From NCBI GenBank assembly GCA_021811205.1, contig JAJZPK010000165.1:1-5053 (forward strand): a stretch of 5,053 nucleotides of DNA, in the 5' to 3' direction. The stretch's first letter is position 1; every line of letters starts with the position of its first letter. The stretch is from Pseudomonadota bacterium. GTDB lineage: Bacteria > Pseudomonadota > Gammaproteobacteria > Burkholderiales > JABEVD01. A program made the position numbers and the translations under genes. Below the pieces are notes generated by a model. The model searched no databases. It worked only from the letters and a program-made list of their open reading frames with translations, and was not told the DNA's origin. Of this stretch, positions 1 to 5,053 are shown in pieces.

Positions 1-116
1 GATCTATGTACGCTGCGATCGACAGCCTGGCCGACAAGCTGGATCGGCAGATCATGAAGCACAAGGAAAAGACGATCGAGCGCCGCCTCGACGGCGAGGG
101 TCTGAAGGCCCAGTAA
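1..116 (+). CDS. hpf: Ribosome hibernation promoting factor, C-terminal end (partial)
   Basis: This is the last 37 codons of a gene that begins before the window, read from position 3 and ending at TAA 114-116. The peptide contains MYAAID and KLDRQIMKHKEK, the end of the beta-alpha-beta-beta-beta-alpha fold of HPF/YfiA proteins, which bind the 30S subunit between mRNA and anticodon sites and help store ribosomes as inactive 100S dimers in stationary phase. It ends about 14 residues after that helix, so this is a short-type HPF without the long dimerisation domain. It lies 4 nt before ptsN; in proteobacteria hpf commonly sits between rpoN and ptsN, which supports the call. The family is clear from the helix motif and context, although most of the protein is not visible. 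Confidence 0.88.
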   Translation, partial: SMYAAIDSLADKLDRQIMKHKEKTIERRLDGEGLKAQ

Positions 117-120
117 GGCG

Positions 121-588
121 ATGAATCTCATCGCTAAATTGCTTGTCCCCGAGCATGTTGTCATGGATCTCGATGCGGGCAGCAAGAAGCGTGTCTTCGA
201 ACAGGTGGGCCTGCTTTTCGAGAACAGCATCGGCATTGCCAGAAGCGAAGTCTTCGACAGCCTGTTCGGCAGGGAGAAGCTGGGCTCCACCGGACTGGGT
301 CAGGGCGTGGCAATCCCCCACGGCCGGATCAAGGGGTTGAGGGAAGCCGCTGGCGCCCTTGTCAAACTGGCTTCCCCCATTCCCTTCGATGCGCCGGATT
401 CCAAGCCGGTCGGGCTGATTTTCGTGCTGCTCGTTCCGGAGCGAGCCACCGATCTCCACTTGCAGATTCTCGGCGAACTGGCCCAGATGTTCAGCGACAA
501 GAGTTTCAGGGATAGCTTGATGGATGCGCCGAATCCGGATGCCGTCATCCAGCTTGTCAATGAATGGAAGCCGCATGCCGCAGATTAG
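121..588 (+). CDS. ptsN: PTS IIA-like nitrogen regulatory protein (EIIA-Ntr)
   Basis: A 155-residue cytoplasmic protein made of one PTS EIIA type-2 domain, close to the usual family length (E. coli PtsN is 163). The phosphoacceptor is His67 in GVAIPHGRIKGL (residues 62-73), corresponding to His73 of E. coli. A second conserved histidine, His113 in TDLHLQILGEL, lies in the active-site pocket. In the family the protein receives phosphate from EI-Ntr and NPr/HPr and controls potassium transport, phosphate sensing and other targets rather than moving sugar. The ATG is 4 nt after the hpf stop. The Shine-Dalgarno is not ideal: GAAGG at 104-108 is distant and AAGG at 115-118 is very close, so coupling to hpf translation is likely. 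The 3' end overlaps hprK by 14 nt. Confidence 0.95.
   Translation: MNLIAKLLVPEHVVMDLDAGSKKRVFEQVGLLFENSIGIARSEVFDSLFGREKLGSTGLGQGVAIPHGRIKGLREAAGALVKLASPIPFDAPDSKPVGLIFVLLVPERATDLHLQILGELAQMFSDKSFRDSLMDAPNPDAVIQLVNEWKPHAAD
566..570 (+). promoter_or_regulatory. Ribosome binding site that sets the hprK start
   Basis: GGAAG lies 4 nt before ATG 575, inside the end of ptsN. The in-frame ATGs further upstream (524, 539, 560) lie before or next to this site and would add residues not expected in HprK, so 575 is the better start. Confidence 0.55.
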
Positions 589-1513
589 CATTGCCAGCCT
601 GTTCGAAGAACTCAAGGGCAAGCTCGCGCTGGAGTGGGGCGCGGGGTTGAGCGGAAGCGAGCGAGTGCTCGACAGCGACAGGATAGCAGAATCTCCCCAG
701 GGCCTCATCGGACACCTCAATTTCATCCATCCCAACTGGGTTCAGGTCGTCAGCCGCGCGGAATACGAATATCTCGATGCCTTCGATCTGGATCAGCAAA
801 GAGCGTTGCTCGAGCCTGTATTCAGGGGAGACATTGCCTGCATGATCGTTGCGGAGAATGAACCGGTTTCAAGCATCCTTGCAGAGATGGCCGATGCATT
901 CGATGTGCCGCTCCTGCGCTCTTCCCAACAGAGCGTGCACCTGATGTGGCTGCTGCGCCATTACCTGACACGCAACCTTGCCGGCTCCACGTCGATGCAT
1001 GGCGTTTTTCTCGACGTCCTGGGCATGGGCGTCCTGATCACGGGAGAGAGCGGGGTGGGAAAGAGCGAACTTGCGCTTGAGCTCATCAGCCGCGGCAGCG
1101 GTCTGATTGCGGACGATTCGGTCGAGTTCTACAGGATAGCGCCTGAGACGCTCGAAGGCAGATGTCCTTCTCTTCTCAGGGATTTTCTCGAAGTGCGCGG
1201 CATCGGCCTGCTCAACATCAGGACCATTTTCGGCGAGAATGCGATGCGTCCGAAGAAGAATCTGAAGCTCATCGTCAATCTCAAGCGATCGAATGAGCTC
1301 GATCTTGCCGAAATCGAGCGCCTGCCGCTGGATCGCGGAAGACGCGAAATCATGGGGGTCGAGATCCCTGAAGTGACGCTTCCCGTGGCTGTCGGGCGCA
1401 ACCTCGCGGTGCTTGTCGAGGTGGCGGTCAGGAACCATATCCTCCTGATGCGCGGAATAGACAGCACGCGGGAATTCATCGAGCGGCAGCGGGCGCACAT
1501 GGAAGGATCCTGA
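575..1513 (+). CDS. hprK: HPr kinase/phosphorylase
   Basis: A 312-residue bifunctional enzyme that phosphorylates and dephosphorylates Ser46 of HPr or an HPr-like protein. Residues 1 to about 130 form the HPrK N-terminal domain; the rest is the catalytic P-loop domain. Visible motifs are His142 in [10 protein letters not shown], Walker A GESGVGKS at 157-164, the acidic pair in LIADDSVE (Asp180-Asp181) that holds the catalytic aspartate, and the family signature [11 protein letters not shown] at 205-215. All are intact, so both activities are likely. The start at 575 gives a length typical of betaproteobacterial HprK, with the domain beginning at [10 protein letters not shown]. It overlaps ptsN by 14 nt, and its TGA shares one base with the rapZ ATG (TGATG), which suggests coupled translation. 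The substrate HPr is not encoded here. In betaproteobacteria, which often lack complete sugar PTS, the role is thought to be regulatory. Confidence 0.96.
   Translation: MPQISIASLFEELKGKLALEWGAGLSGSERVLDSDRIAESPQGLIGHLNFIHPNWVQVVSRAEYEYLDAFDLDQQRALLEPVFRGDIACMIVAENEPVSSILAEMADAFDVPLLRSSQQSVHLMWLLRHYLTRNLAGSTSMHGVFLDVLGMGVLITGESGVGKSELALELISRGSGLIADDSVEFYRIAPETLEGRCPSLLRDFLEVRGIGLLNIRTIFGENAMRPKKNLKLIVNLKRSNELDLAEIERLPLDRGRREIMGVEIPEVTLPVAVGRNLAVLVEVAVRNHILLMRGIDSTREFIERQRAHMEGS
1501..1507 (+). promoter_or_regulatory. Ribosome binding site of rapZ
   Basis: GGAAGGA, 5 nt before ATG 1513, is one of the stronger Shine-Dalgarno matches in the window. It lies inside the last codons of hprK, so rapZ can be translated both by re-initiation and independently. 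Confidence 0.6.
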
Positions 1514-2346
1514 TGCAGCTCATCCTGATCAGCGGGCTTTCCGGGTCGGGAAAGAGCATCGCGCTCAATGTGCTCGAGGATTGCGGGTATTACTGCGTTG
1601 ACAACCTTCCCGTCATGCTGCTTCCGGAACTCGCTCAGATGCTGCTCTCTTCCGGAAACGAGCGTATCGCCGTGAGCGTCGACATCAGGAGCATGGGGTC
1701 CTTGCAGCAGCTTCCACAGCATATCCTGTCGCTCAAGGAAAAGGGCATGGATGTCCGCCTGCTTTTTCTGGAAGCCAATACCGAAACGCTGGTCAAGCGT
1801 TTCTCGGAGACGAGGCGAAAGCATCCCCTGTCCGACGAAAAACTTACCCTGCCCGAATGCATCGAAAACGAGCGGGAGATGCTGTCCGAGATCAGGGAAA
1901 TTGCGCACAAGATCGACACGTCCGGTTTGAGTCCGAACGTGCTGAGAAGATGGATACAGGATTTCATCCATATCGACAAATCGAGGCTCACCCTGCTTTT
2001 CCAGTCATTCGGCTTCAAGCACGGCCTTCCGCTTGATTCGGACATGGTTTTCGACGTTCGCTGCCTGCCCAACCCCTTCTATGATCCCAAGCTCAGGCCG
2101 CTCTCAGGCAAGGACAGGGAAGTCGTCCGGTTTCTGGAAGGCGAGGAAAGCGTAGGCAGAATGCTCGAAGACATACGGCGCTTTGTCGAGACATGGCTGC
2201 CGAGCTTCATCAGAGACAACCGTAATTATCTTTCCATATCGATAGGATGCACGGGCGGGCAGCACCGCTCGGTCTACATGGTGGAGCGGCTCGCGTCCCA
2301 TTTTGCATCCAGCCAGGTGCTGGTGCGGCACAGGGAATTGAAGTGA
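1513..2346 (+). CDS. rapZ: RNase adapter / nucleotide-binding protein RapZ (YvcJ family)
   Basis: A 277-residue cytoplasmic protein. The N-terminal kinase-like domain opens with Walker A GLSGSGKS at residues 8-15. It is followed by [12 protein letters not shown] (96-107), a strongly conserved family segment. The C-terminal domain carries [12 protein letters not shown] (181-192) and [17 protein letters not shown] (245-261), hallmarks of RapZ. In E. coli RapZ presents the sRNA GlmZ to RNase E and so tunes GlmS and amino-sugar synthesis; it also senses glucosamine-6-phosphate. Here the C-terminus stops at HRELK and lacks the basic tail of the enterobacterial protein that contributes to RNA binding, so the partner RNA may differ or be absent. 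Placement after ptsN-hprK is typical. Its TGA overlaps the GTG start of the next gene by 4 nt. Confidence 0.95.
   Translation: MQLILISGLSGSGKSIALNVLEDCGYYCVDNLPVMLLPELAQMLLSSGNERIAVSVDIRSMGSLQQLPQHILSLKEKGMDVRLLFLEANTETLVKRFSETRRKHPLSDEKLTLPECIENEREMLSEIREIAHKIDTSGLSPNVLRRWIQDFIHIDKSRLTLLFQSFGFKHGLPLDSDMVFDVRCLPNPFYDPKLRPLSGKDREVVRFLEGEESVGRMLEDIRRFVETWLPSFIRDNRNYLSISIGCTGGQHRSVYMVERLASHFASSQVLVRHRELK
2332..2336 (+). promoter_or_regulatory. Ribosome binding site supporting a GTG start at 2343
   Basis: AGGGA lies 6 nt before GTG 2343, in the last codons of rapZ. It favours this GTG over the in-frame ATG at 2382, which would remove half of the membrane helix, and over an ATG at 2247, which would bury about 100 nt in rapZ. 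Confidence 0.6.
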
Positions 2347-2711
2347 TTCGCCTTGTCAAGGTGGGCGATTGGCTCGTCATCATGATCGGGCTCTTCTTCG
2401 TGGCTTATCTTTTTGCGAGATTCTGGCACATGGGCGGCGCGCAAAAGGTATTGATCAGGAAAGGCGGAGAGGTTTTCGCGGAACTCAGCCTGGACGAGAA
2501 CAGGAAAATCAGTGTGCCGGGTCCCCTGGGCGTGAGCCTTGTCGTCATATCGCAAGGCAGGGCCCGCGTGGCGAAGGATCCGGGGCGGCATCAGTATTGC
2601 GTCAGACAGGGATGGCTGATGCATGCGGGAGACGTCGCAATCTGCCTGCCCAATCAGGTGAGCGTCGAACTTCTCGGGGCGGAAAAGGCTTATGATTCGC
2701 TCAACTATTGA
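2343..2711 (+). CDS. NusG domain II-containing membrane-anchored protein (EetA-like)
   Basis: A 122-residue protein from GTG 2343. A single hydrophobic segment at about residues 9-27 ([19 protein letters not shown]) looks like an uncleaved N-terminal anchor, placing the rest outside the cytoplasmic membrane. The remainder is a small beta-rich domain matching the NusG_II family (once DUF1312): [12 protein letters not shown] at 86-97 followed by [10 protein letters not shown] at 101-110. Despite the name, nothing suggests the transcription factor NusG; the family is named after an insert domain of some NusG proteins. From memory, relatives in Gram-positive flavin-based electron transfer loci are called EetA and sit beside a Gx transporter (EetB), as here. 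Cys86 and Cys101 are retained, but the earlier Cys-Pro motif seen in Gram-positive members is replaced by AKDPGRHQY. The stop overlaps the next gene by 20 nt. The family call is solid; the role is inferred. Confidence 0.8.
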   Translation: MIRLVKVGDWLVIMIGLFFVAYLFARFWHMGGAQKVLIRKGGEVFAELSLDENRKISVPGPLGVSLVVISQGRARVAKDPGRHQYCVRQGWLMHAGDVAICLPNQVSVELLGAEKAYDSLNY

Positions 2712-3237
2712 GATTTCGGCTACCGCCGAGGACAGGCAGATTGCACGCATGGCGGCGGCCGCGATCGGGCTTTCTTTCGTGGATGCGGCCATTCCGCTGC
2801 CGATTCCCGGCATCAAGCCCGGGCTTGCCAATATCGTCGTGCTTGTCGTGCTGACGCGCTACGGCCTGGGGGCGGCGATCTGGGTATCCTTGCTCAGGGT
2901 GCTGGCGGGCAGCCTGCTGTTCGGCTCCTTTCTTTCCCCGGGGTTCTTCCTCGGCTTGTCCGGCGCGCTTTGCAGCCTGGCAGCACTTGCCTTGTCCGGC
3001 GTCTTGCCGGAGCGATATTTCGGACCGGTGAGCAAAAGCGTGATCGCAGCATTCGCCCATATCGGCGGGCAATTGATGCTGGCCTACCTATGGCTGATCC
3101 CGCATGTCGGGCTCTTTTCGCTGACTCCCTTGTTCGCTTCCGCAGCCCTTCTTTTCGGCACGGTCAACGGCCTTGTCGCTGCGCATTTTCTTGAATACAA
3201 AAAAGTTGAGGCGCCTCATCAAGTTCCCCTACAATGA
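2692..3237 (+). CDS. Gx transporter family membrane protein (EetB-like; 'heptaprenyl diphosphate synthase component I')
   Basis: A 181-residue, strongly hydrophobic inner-membrane protein with about six predicted helices, near residues 18-36, 45-58, 59-80, 84-104, 115-138 and 142-167. The family signature PGIKPGLANIVVL (39-51) is clear, followed by SLLRVLAGSLLFG (66-78) and AAFAHIGGQLMLAYL (119-133), which resemble the SLLRVLLGSLLFG and AHxxGQL segments of Gram-positive members. The fold resembles S-components of ECF vitamin transporters. The old label as a prenyl diphosphate synthase subunit is misleading: no DDxxD prenyl-synthase motif is present. In flavin-based electron transfer loci the homologue EetB pairs with EetA, and a flavin- or quinone-related role has been proposed. 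The start at ATG 2692 has GGAAAAGG 3 nt upstream (short spacing); ATG 2749 is an alternative that would remove the polar N-terminus. The stop is 4 nt before ubiX. Confidence 0.8.
   Translation: MIRSTIEISATAEDRQIARMAAAAIGLSFVDAAIPLPIPGIKPGLANIVVLVVLTRYGLGAAIWVSLLRVLAGSLLFGSFLSPGFFLGLSGALCSLAALALSGVLPERYFGPVSKSVIAAFAHIGGQLMLAYLWLIPHVGLFSLTPLFASAALLFGTVNGLVAAHFLEYKKVEAPHQVPLQ
3206..3235 (+). promoter_or_regulatory. Candidate sigma70 promoter for ubiX-sucCD
   Basis: TTGAGG (3206-3211, 4 of 6 to the -35 consensus) and TACAAT (3230-3235, 5 of 6 to the -10) are separated by 18 nt. The -10 abuts the stop codon of the Gx transporter gene. The predicted transcription start, 7 nt after the -10, is at about 3242, which is the A of the ubiX ATG. 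A TACAAT box is rare in this GC-rich coding run, and the local A-rich stretch just upstream (3197-3204) could aid binding. The matches are visible; promoter activity is inferred. Confidence 0.42.
3207..3218. repeat. Perfect 12-bp palindrome overlapping the -35 box
   Basis: TGAGGCGCCTCA is self-complementary with no loop, so it suits a dimeric DNA-binding protein better than an RNA hairpin. It lies over the -35 element of the candidate ubiX promoter and inside the last codons of the preceding gene. The dyad does not extend cleanly beyond 12 bp. A chance palindrome of this length is uncommon but possible in 5 kb. Confidence 0.4.
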
Positions 3238-3241
3238 CCGG

Positions 3242-3859
3242 ATGAACAAGGAAAAAACCATTGTGCTGGCATTGACCGGCGCCTCCGGCATGCCCTATGC
3301 GCTCCGCCTGATGGAGAAAATACTGGCAAGCGGCGCACGCCTCTACCTGATCTATTCGAACGTGGCGCAGATCGTCATCAAGCAGGAAATGGGGCTGACT
3401 CTGCCGTCGCGCGCATCGGATGCGGAAGAATACTTCAAGGAGCGTTTCAATGCGGCACCTGGAAAGCTGCGCGTTTTCGGGCGCGAAGAATGGTTTGCGC
3501 CTGTCACGTCCGGCTCCAATCCGCCGGATGCGATGGTGGTCTGCCCTTGCACCATGGGCAGCCTGGCCGCATTTGCGGCGGGCATGAGCCAGAACATCAT
3601 CGAACGCGCAGTCGACGTCATGCTGAAGGAAAGGAAGAAACTCGTCATCGTGCCGAGGGAGACGCCATTTTCGGTCATCCATCTCGAAAACATGCTGAGG
3701 CTCGCTCAGGCGGGCGCGGTCATCCTGCCGGCCAATCCCGGGTTTTACCAACATCCTCAGACGGTCGACGATCTGGTCGACTATATCGTAGCCAGGATAC
3801 TGGATCATTTGGACATTCCCCAGGACATTTCGGCAAGATGGGGTGAAGGAGAGGCATGA
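3242..3859 (+). CDS. ubiX: Flavin prenyltransferase UbiX
   Basis: A 205-residue cytoplasmic enzyme that joins a dimethylallyl group from dimethylallyl phosphate to FMN, making prenylated FMN, the cofactor of UbiD-type decarboxylases in ubiquinone synthesis. With ATG 3242 as residue 1, the expected residues fall at the numbers I recall for Pseudomonas aeruginosa UbiX: Ser15 in TGASG, Arg122, Lys129 in MLKERK, Glu140 in PRETP, Tyr169 in GFYQHP and Arg185. [25 protein letters not shown] (99-123) is the usual flavin-site segment. This agreement supports 3242 over an upstream TTG (3173) that would add 23 residues overlapping the Gx gene. No Shine-Dalgarno is seen before 3242, and the candidate promoter predicts a leaderless mRNA; otherwise coupling across the 4-nt gap would be needed. 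The TGA overlaps the sucC start by 4 nt. No ubiD is in the window. Confidence 0.95.
   Translation: MNKEKTIVLALTGASGMPYALRLMEKILASGARLYLIYSNVAQIVIKQEMGLTLPSRASDAEEYFKERFNAAPGKLRVFGREEWFAPVTSGSNPPDAMVVCPCTMGSLAAFAAGMSQNIIERAVDVMLKERKKLVIVPRETPFSVIHLENMLRLAQAGAVILPANPGFYQHPQTVDDLVDYIVARILDHLDIPQDISARWGEGEA
3846..3851 (+). promoter_or_regulatory. Ribosome binding site of sucC
   Basis: AAGGAG, within the longer purine run AAGGAGAGG (3846-3854), lies 4 nt before ATG 3856. It is the strongest Shine-Dalgarno in the window, in contrast to ubiX, which has none. This suggests sucC is translated much more than its upstream neighbour from the same message. Confidence 0.65.
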
Positions 3860-5022
3860 AGATACACGAATACCAGGCGAAGGCAATCCTCGGCGAATAT
3901 GATGCGCCGGTTCCAAGAGGATTGCCCGCTTTCAGCGCGACGGAAGCGGTTCAGAATGCGAAAAAGCTTGGCGGCAACGCATGGGTCGTCAAGGCGCAGA
4001 TCCATGCCGGCGGGCGGGGCAAGGCCGGCGGCGTGAAGATCGCGAAATCGTTTGAAGAAGTCGAAGCGCTGGCGTCAAACATGCTCGGCATGCGTCTCGT
4101 TACTCCGCAAACGGGAGAAGAAGGGCGCATTGTCAGGCGGCTTCTGATCGAGGAAGGCGCCAGAATCGAGAAGGAATATTATGCCGGGTTCGTCGTGGAC
4201 AGGAACAGCCAGCGCGTCGTGCTGATTGCGAGCAGCGAGGGCGGGACCGAAATCGAGGAAGTGGCGAAAAGAAATCCGGAAAAAATCGAGAAAATCGTGA
4301 TCGACCCGGGCAAGGGGCTGCTCGAGGCTGAAGTCAAGGCCGTCGCGCGCAAGATAGGCATTCCGGAGGAAGCGACCGGGGAAGCTGTCAAATTGTTCGG
4401 CGCATTGTACCGTGCATTCGTTGAAAAGGACGCCATGCTGCTGGAAGTCAACCCGCTCGTTCTCGACAAGGCCGGCAAGCTTTTCGCGCTGGATGCCAAG
4501 ATCAATTTCGACGACAACGCGCTCTATCGCCATCCGGAAATCCTTGCGCTGCGCGATCTGGACGAGGAGGATCCTGCGGAGATCGAGGCATCCAAGTATG
4601 GGCTCTCGTACATTTCGCTCGACGGCAATATCGGCTGTCTCGTCAACGGCGCAGGACTCGCCATGGCGACCATGGATATCGTGAAGCTCTACGGCGCATC
4701 CCCGGCCAATTTCCTGGATGTAGGAGGAGGGGCGAGCGTAGAGAAGGTAACCGAGGCCTTCAAGCTGATGCTCGCCAATCCCCACCTTCAGGTGATTCTG
4801 GTCAACATATTCGGCGGGATCATGAAATGCGACGTGATCGCACAGGGCATCGTCGAGGCGGCGAGGCAGGTCGCGCTTACCGTTCCGCTGGTGGTGAGGC
4901 TGGAAGGGACGAACGTCGATATAGGAAAGAAGATACTGGCCGAATCCGGGCTGCCCATCATTTCAGCGAACAGCATGATGGATGCCGCCAAACTGGCGGT
5001 CGAAGCTTCGAGGGGCAAGTGA
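3856..5022 (+). CDS. sucC: Succinyl-CoA ligase (ADP-forming), beta subunit
   Basis: A complete 388-residue subunit, the same length as E. coli SucC. With SucD it converts succinyl-CoA and ADP (or GDP) plus phosphate to succinate, CoA and ATP in the TCA cycle. The N-terminal ATP-grasp domain begins [12 protein letters not shown] and holds the nucleotide loop [14 protein letters not shown] (48-61). The magnesium ligands Glu197 and Asn199 (LLEVNPL) and Asp213 (ALDAK) fall at the E. coli positions. The C-terminal CoA-ligase domain has [19 protein letters not shown] (256-274), NFLDVGGGA (285-293) and [10 protein letters not shown] (317-326), which form the interface and phosphate-transfer region. 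ATG 3856 overlaps the ubiX stop (ATGA), and the stop shares one base with the sucD start (TGATG), suited to equal subunit output. About half of the arginines (8 of 17) use AGG or AGA. Confidence 0.98.
   Translation: MKIHEYQAKAILGEYDAPVPRGLPAFSATEAVQNAKKLGGNAWVVKAQIHAGGRGKAGGVKIAKSFEEVEALASNMLGMRLVTPQTGEEGRIVRRLLIEEGARIEKEYYAGFVVDRNSQRVVLIASSEGGTEIEEVAKRNPEKIEKIVIDPGKGLLEAEVKAVARKIGIPEEATGEAVKLFGALYRAFVEKDAMLLEVNPLVLDKAGKLFALDAKINFDDNALYRHPEILALRDLDEEDPAEIEASKYGLSYISLDGNIGCLVNGAGLAMATMDIVKLYGASPANFLDVGGGASVEKVTEAFKLMLANPHLQVILVNIFGGIMKCDVIAQGIVEAARQVALTVPLVVRLEGTNVDIGKKILAESGLPIISANSMMDAAKLAVEASRGK
5010..5015 (+). promoter_or_regulatory. Ribosome binding site of sucD
   Basis: GAGGGG lies 6 nt before ATG 5022, inside the last sucC codons, and supports that start for sucD. 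Confidence 0.5.
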
Positions 5023-5053
5023 TGGCGATACTCGTAGACAAGCATAACCCAGT
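5022..5053 (+). CDS. sucD: Succinyl-CoA ligase, alpha subunit, N-terminal start (partial)
   Basis: Only the first ten codons and two bases are present, giving [10 protein letters not shown]. This matches the usual SucD opening (a form of MSILIDKxTKV before the CoA-binding Rossmann domain). The start overlaps the sucC stop by one base, as expected for sucCD. The alpha subunit carries the phosphohistidine and binds CoA, but those parts lie beyond the window. The call rests on the N-terminus and on the neighbour. Confidence 0.88.
   Translation, partial: MAILVDKHNP

Noticed and set aside
52..735. Long open frame on the - strand (227 codons) across hpf-ptsN-hprK.
   Set aside because: It is antisense to three recognised genes, has no recognisable domain, and is typical of mirror frames in GC-rich coding DNA.
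1129..1971. Open frame of 280 codons on the - strand across hprK and rapZ.
   Set aside because: It lies opposite two well-conserved genes, shows low-complexity Arg/Ser composition and no known motif.
2343..2711. Reading the NusG_II protein as transcription factor NusG.
   Set aside because: It has an N-terminal membrane anchor and lacks the NGN and KOW domains; only the small domain II name is shared.
3173..3201. Second promoter-like pair TTGTCG-17 nt-TACAAA.
   Set aside because: Each box matches only 4 of 6; the pair at 3206-3235 has the better -10 and position, though this one would give a 30-40 nt leader and cannot be fully excluded.
2692..3237. Taking the Gx protein as a heptaprenyl diphosphate synthase subunit.
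   Set aside because: It is a polytopic membrane protein without aspartate-rich prenyl-synthase motifs; the label is a historical misannotation.
3173..3241. TTG start at 3173 for ubiX.
   Set aside because: It adds a basic extension overlapping the Gx gene, and residue numbering of the UbiX active site fits ATG 3242.
3164..3916. Open frame of 250 codons on the - strand over ubiX.
   Set aside because: The sense frame encodes UbiX with all catalytic residues; the antisense product is rich in His, Arg and Cys and matches no family I know.
4075..4785. Open frame of 236 codons on the - strand over sucC.
   Set aside because: Mirror of a full-length conserved enzyme, with no start signal or domain of its own.
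1..5053. Search for tRNA, rRNA, CRISPR arrays, insertion sequences and intrinsic terminators.
   Set aside because: No repeated units, transposase motifs, or stem-loops followed by a T-run were seen; the window is packed with coding sequence.

Overview
The window is a dense, single-strand segment of a proteobacterial chromosome, most likely from a betaproteobacterium. The main reason is the gene order hpf - ptsN - hprK - rapZ: HPr kinase beside EIIA-Ntr and RapZ is a known betaproteobacterial arrangement. GC is moderately high, roughly the high fifties by eye. Arginine codons AGG/AGA are unusually common, so assignment below class is left open.

All eight genes lie on the + strand and the region is coding almost end to end. 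The only gaps are two of 4 nt; every other junction overlaps by 1 to 20 nt. Positions 1-2346 hold a regulatory block: the 3' end of hpf (ribosome hibernation factor), ptsN (EIIA-Ntr of the nitrogen-related PTS), hprK (HPr kinase/phosphorylase) and rapZ (P-loop nucleotide- and RNA-binding adaptor). Upstream of hpf one would expect rpoN, which is outside the window. No HPr or Enzyme I gene is present here.

Positions 2343-3237 hold the unexpected part: a small membrane-anchored NusG-domain-II protein followed by a polytopic 'Gx transporter' family protein. This pair resembles EetA/EetB of the flavin-based extracellular electron transfer loci of Gram-positive bacteria. It is joined to rapZ by a GTGA overlap, so it looks co-transcribed with the PTS-Ntr regulators.

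Positions 3242-5053 hold ubiX (flavin prenyltransferase), sucC (succinyl-CoA ligase beta, complete) and the first codons of sucD (alpha). A sigma70-like promoter, overlapping a perfect 12-bp palindrome, sits in the end of the Gx gene. Its predicted transcription start falls on the ubiX ATG, so ubiX-sucCD may form a second transcription unit with a leaderless first gene.

Together the window joins global regulation (ribosome hibernation, PTS-Ntr, HPr phosphorylation), a putative extracytoplasmic flavin/redox module, prenyl-flavin synthesis for quinone biosynthesis, and a TCA-cycle enzyme. The link between the EetAB-like pair and UbiX is a hypothesis based on position and shared flavin chemistry.
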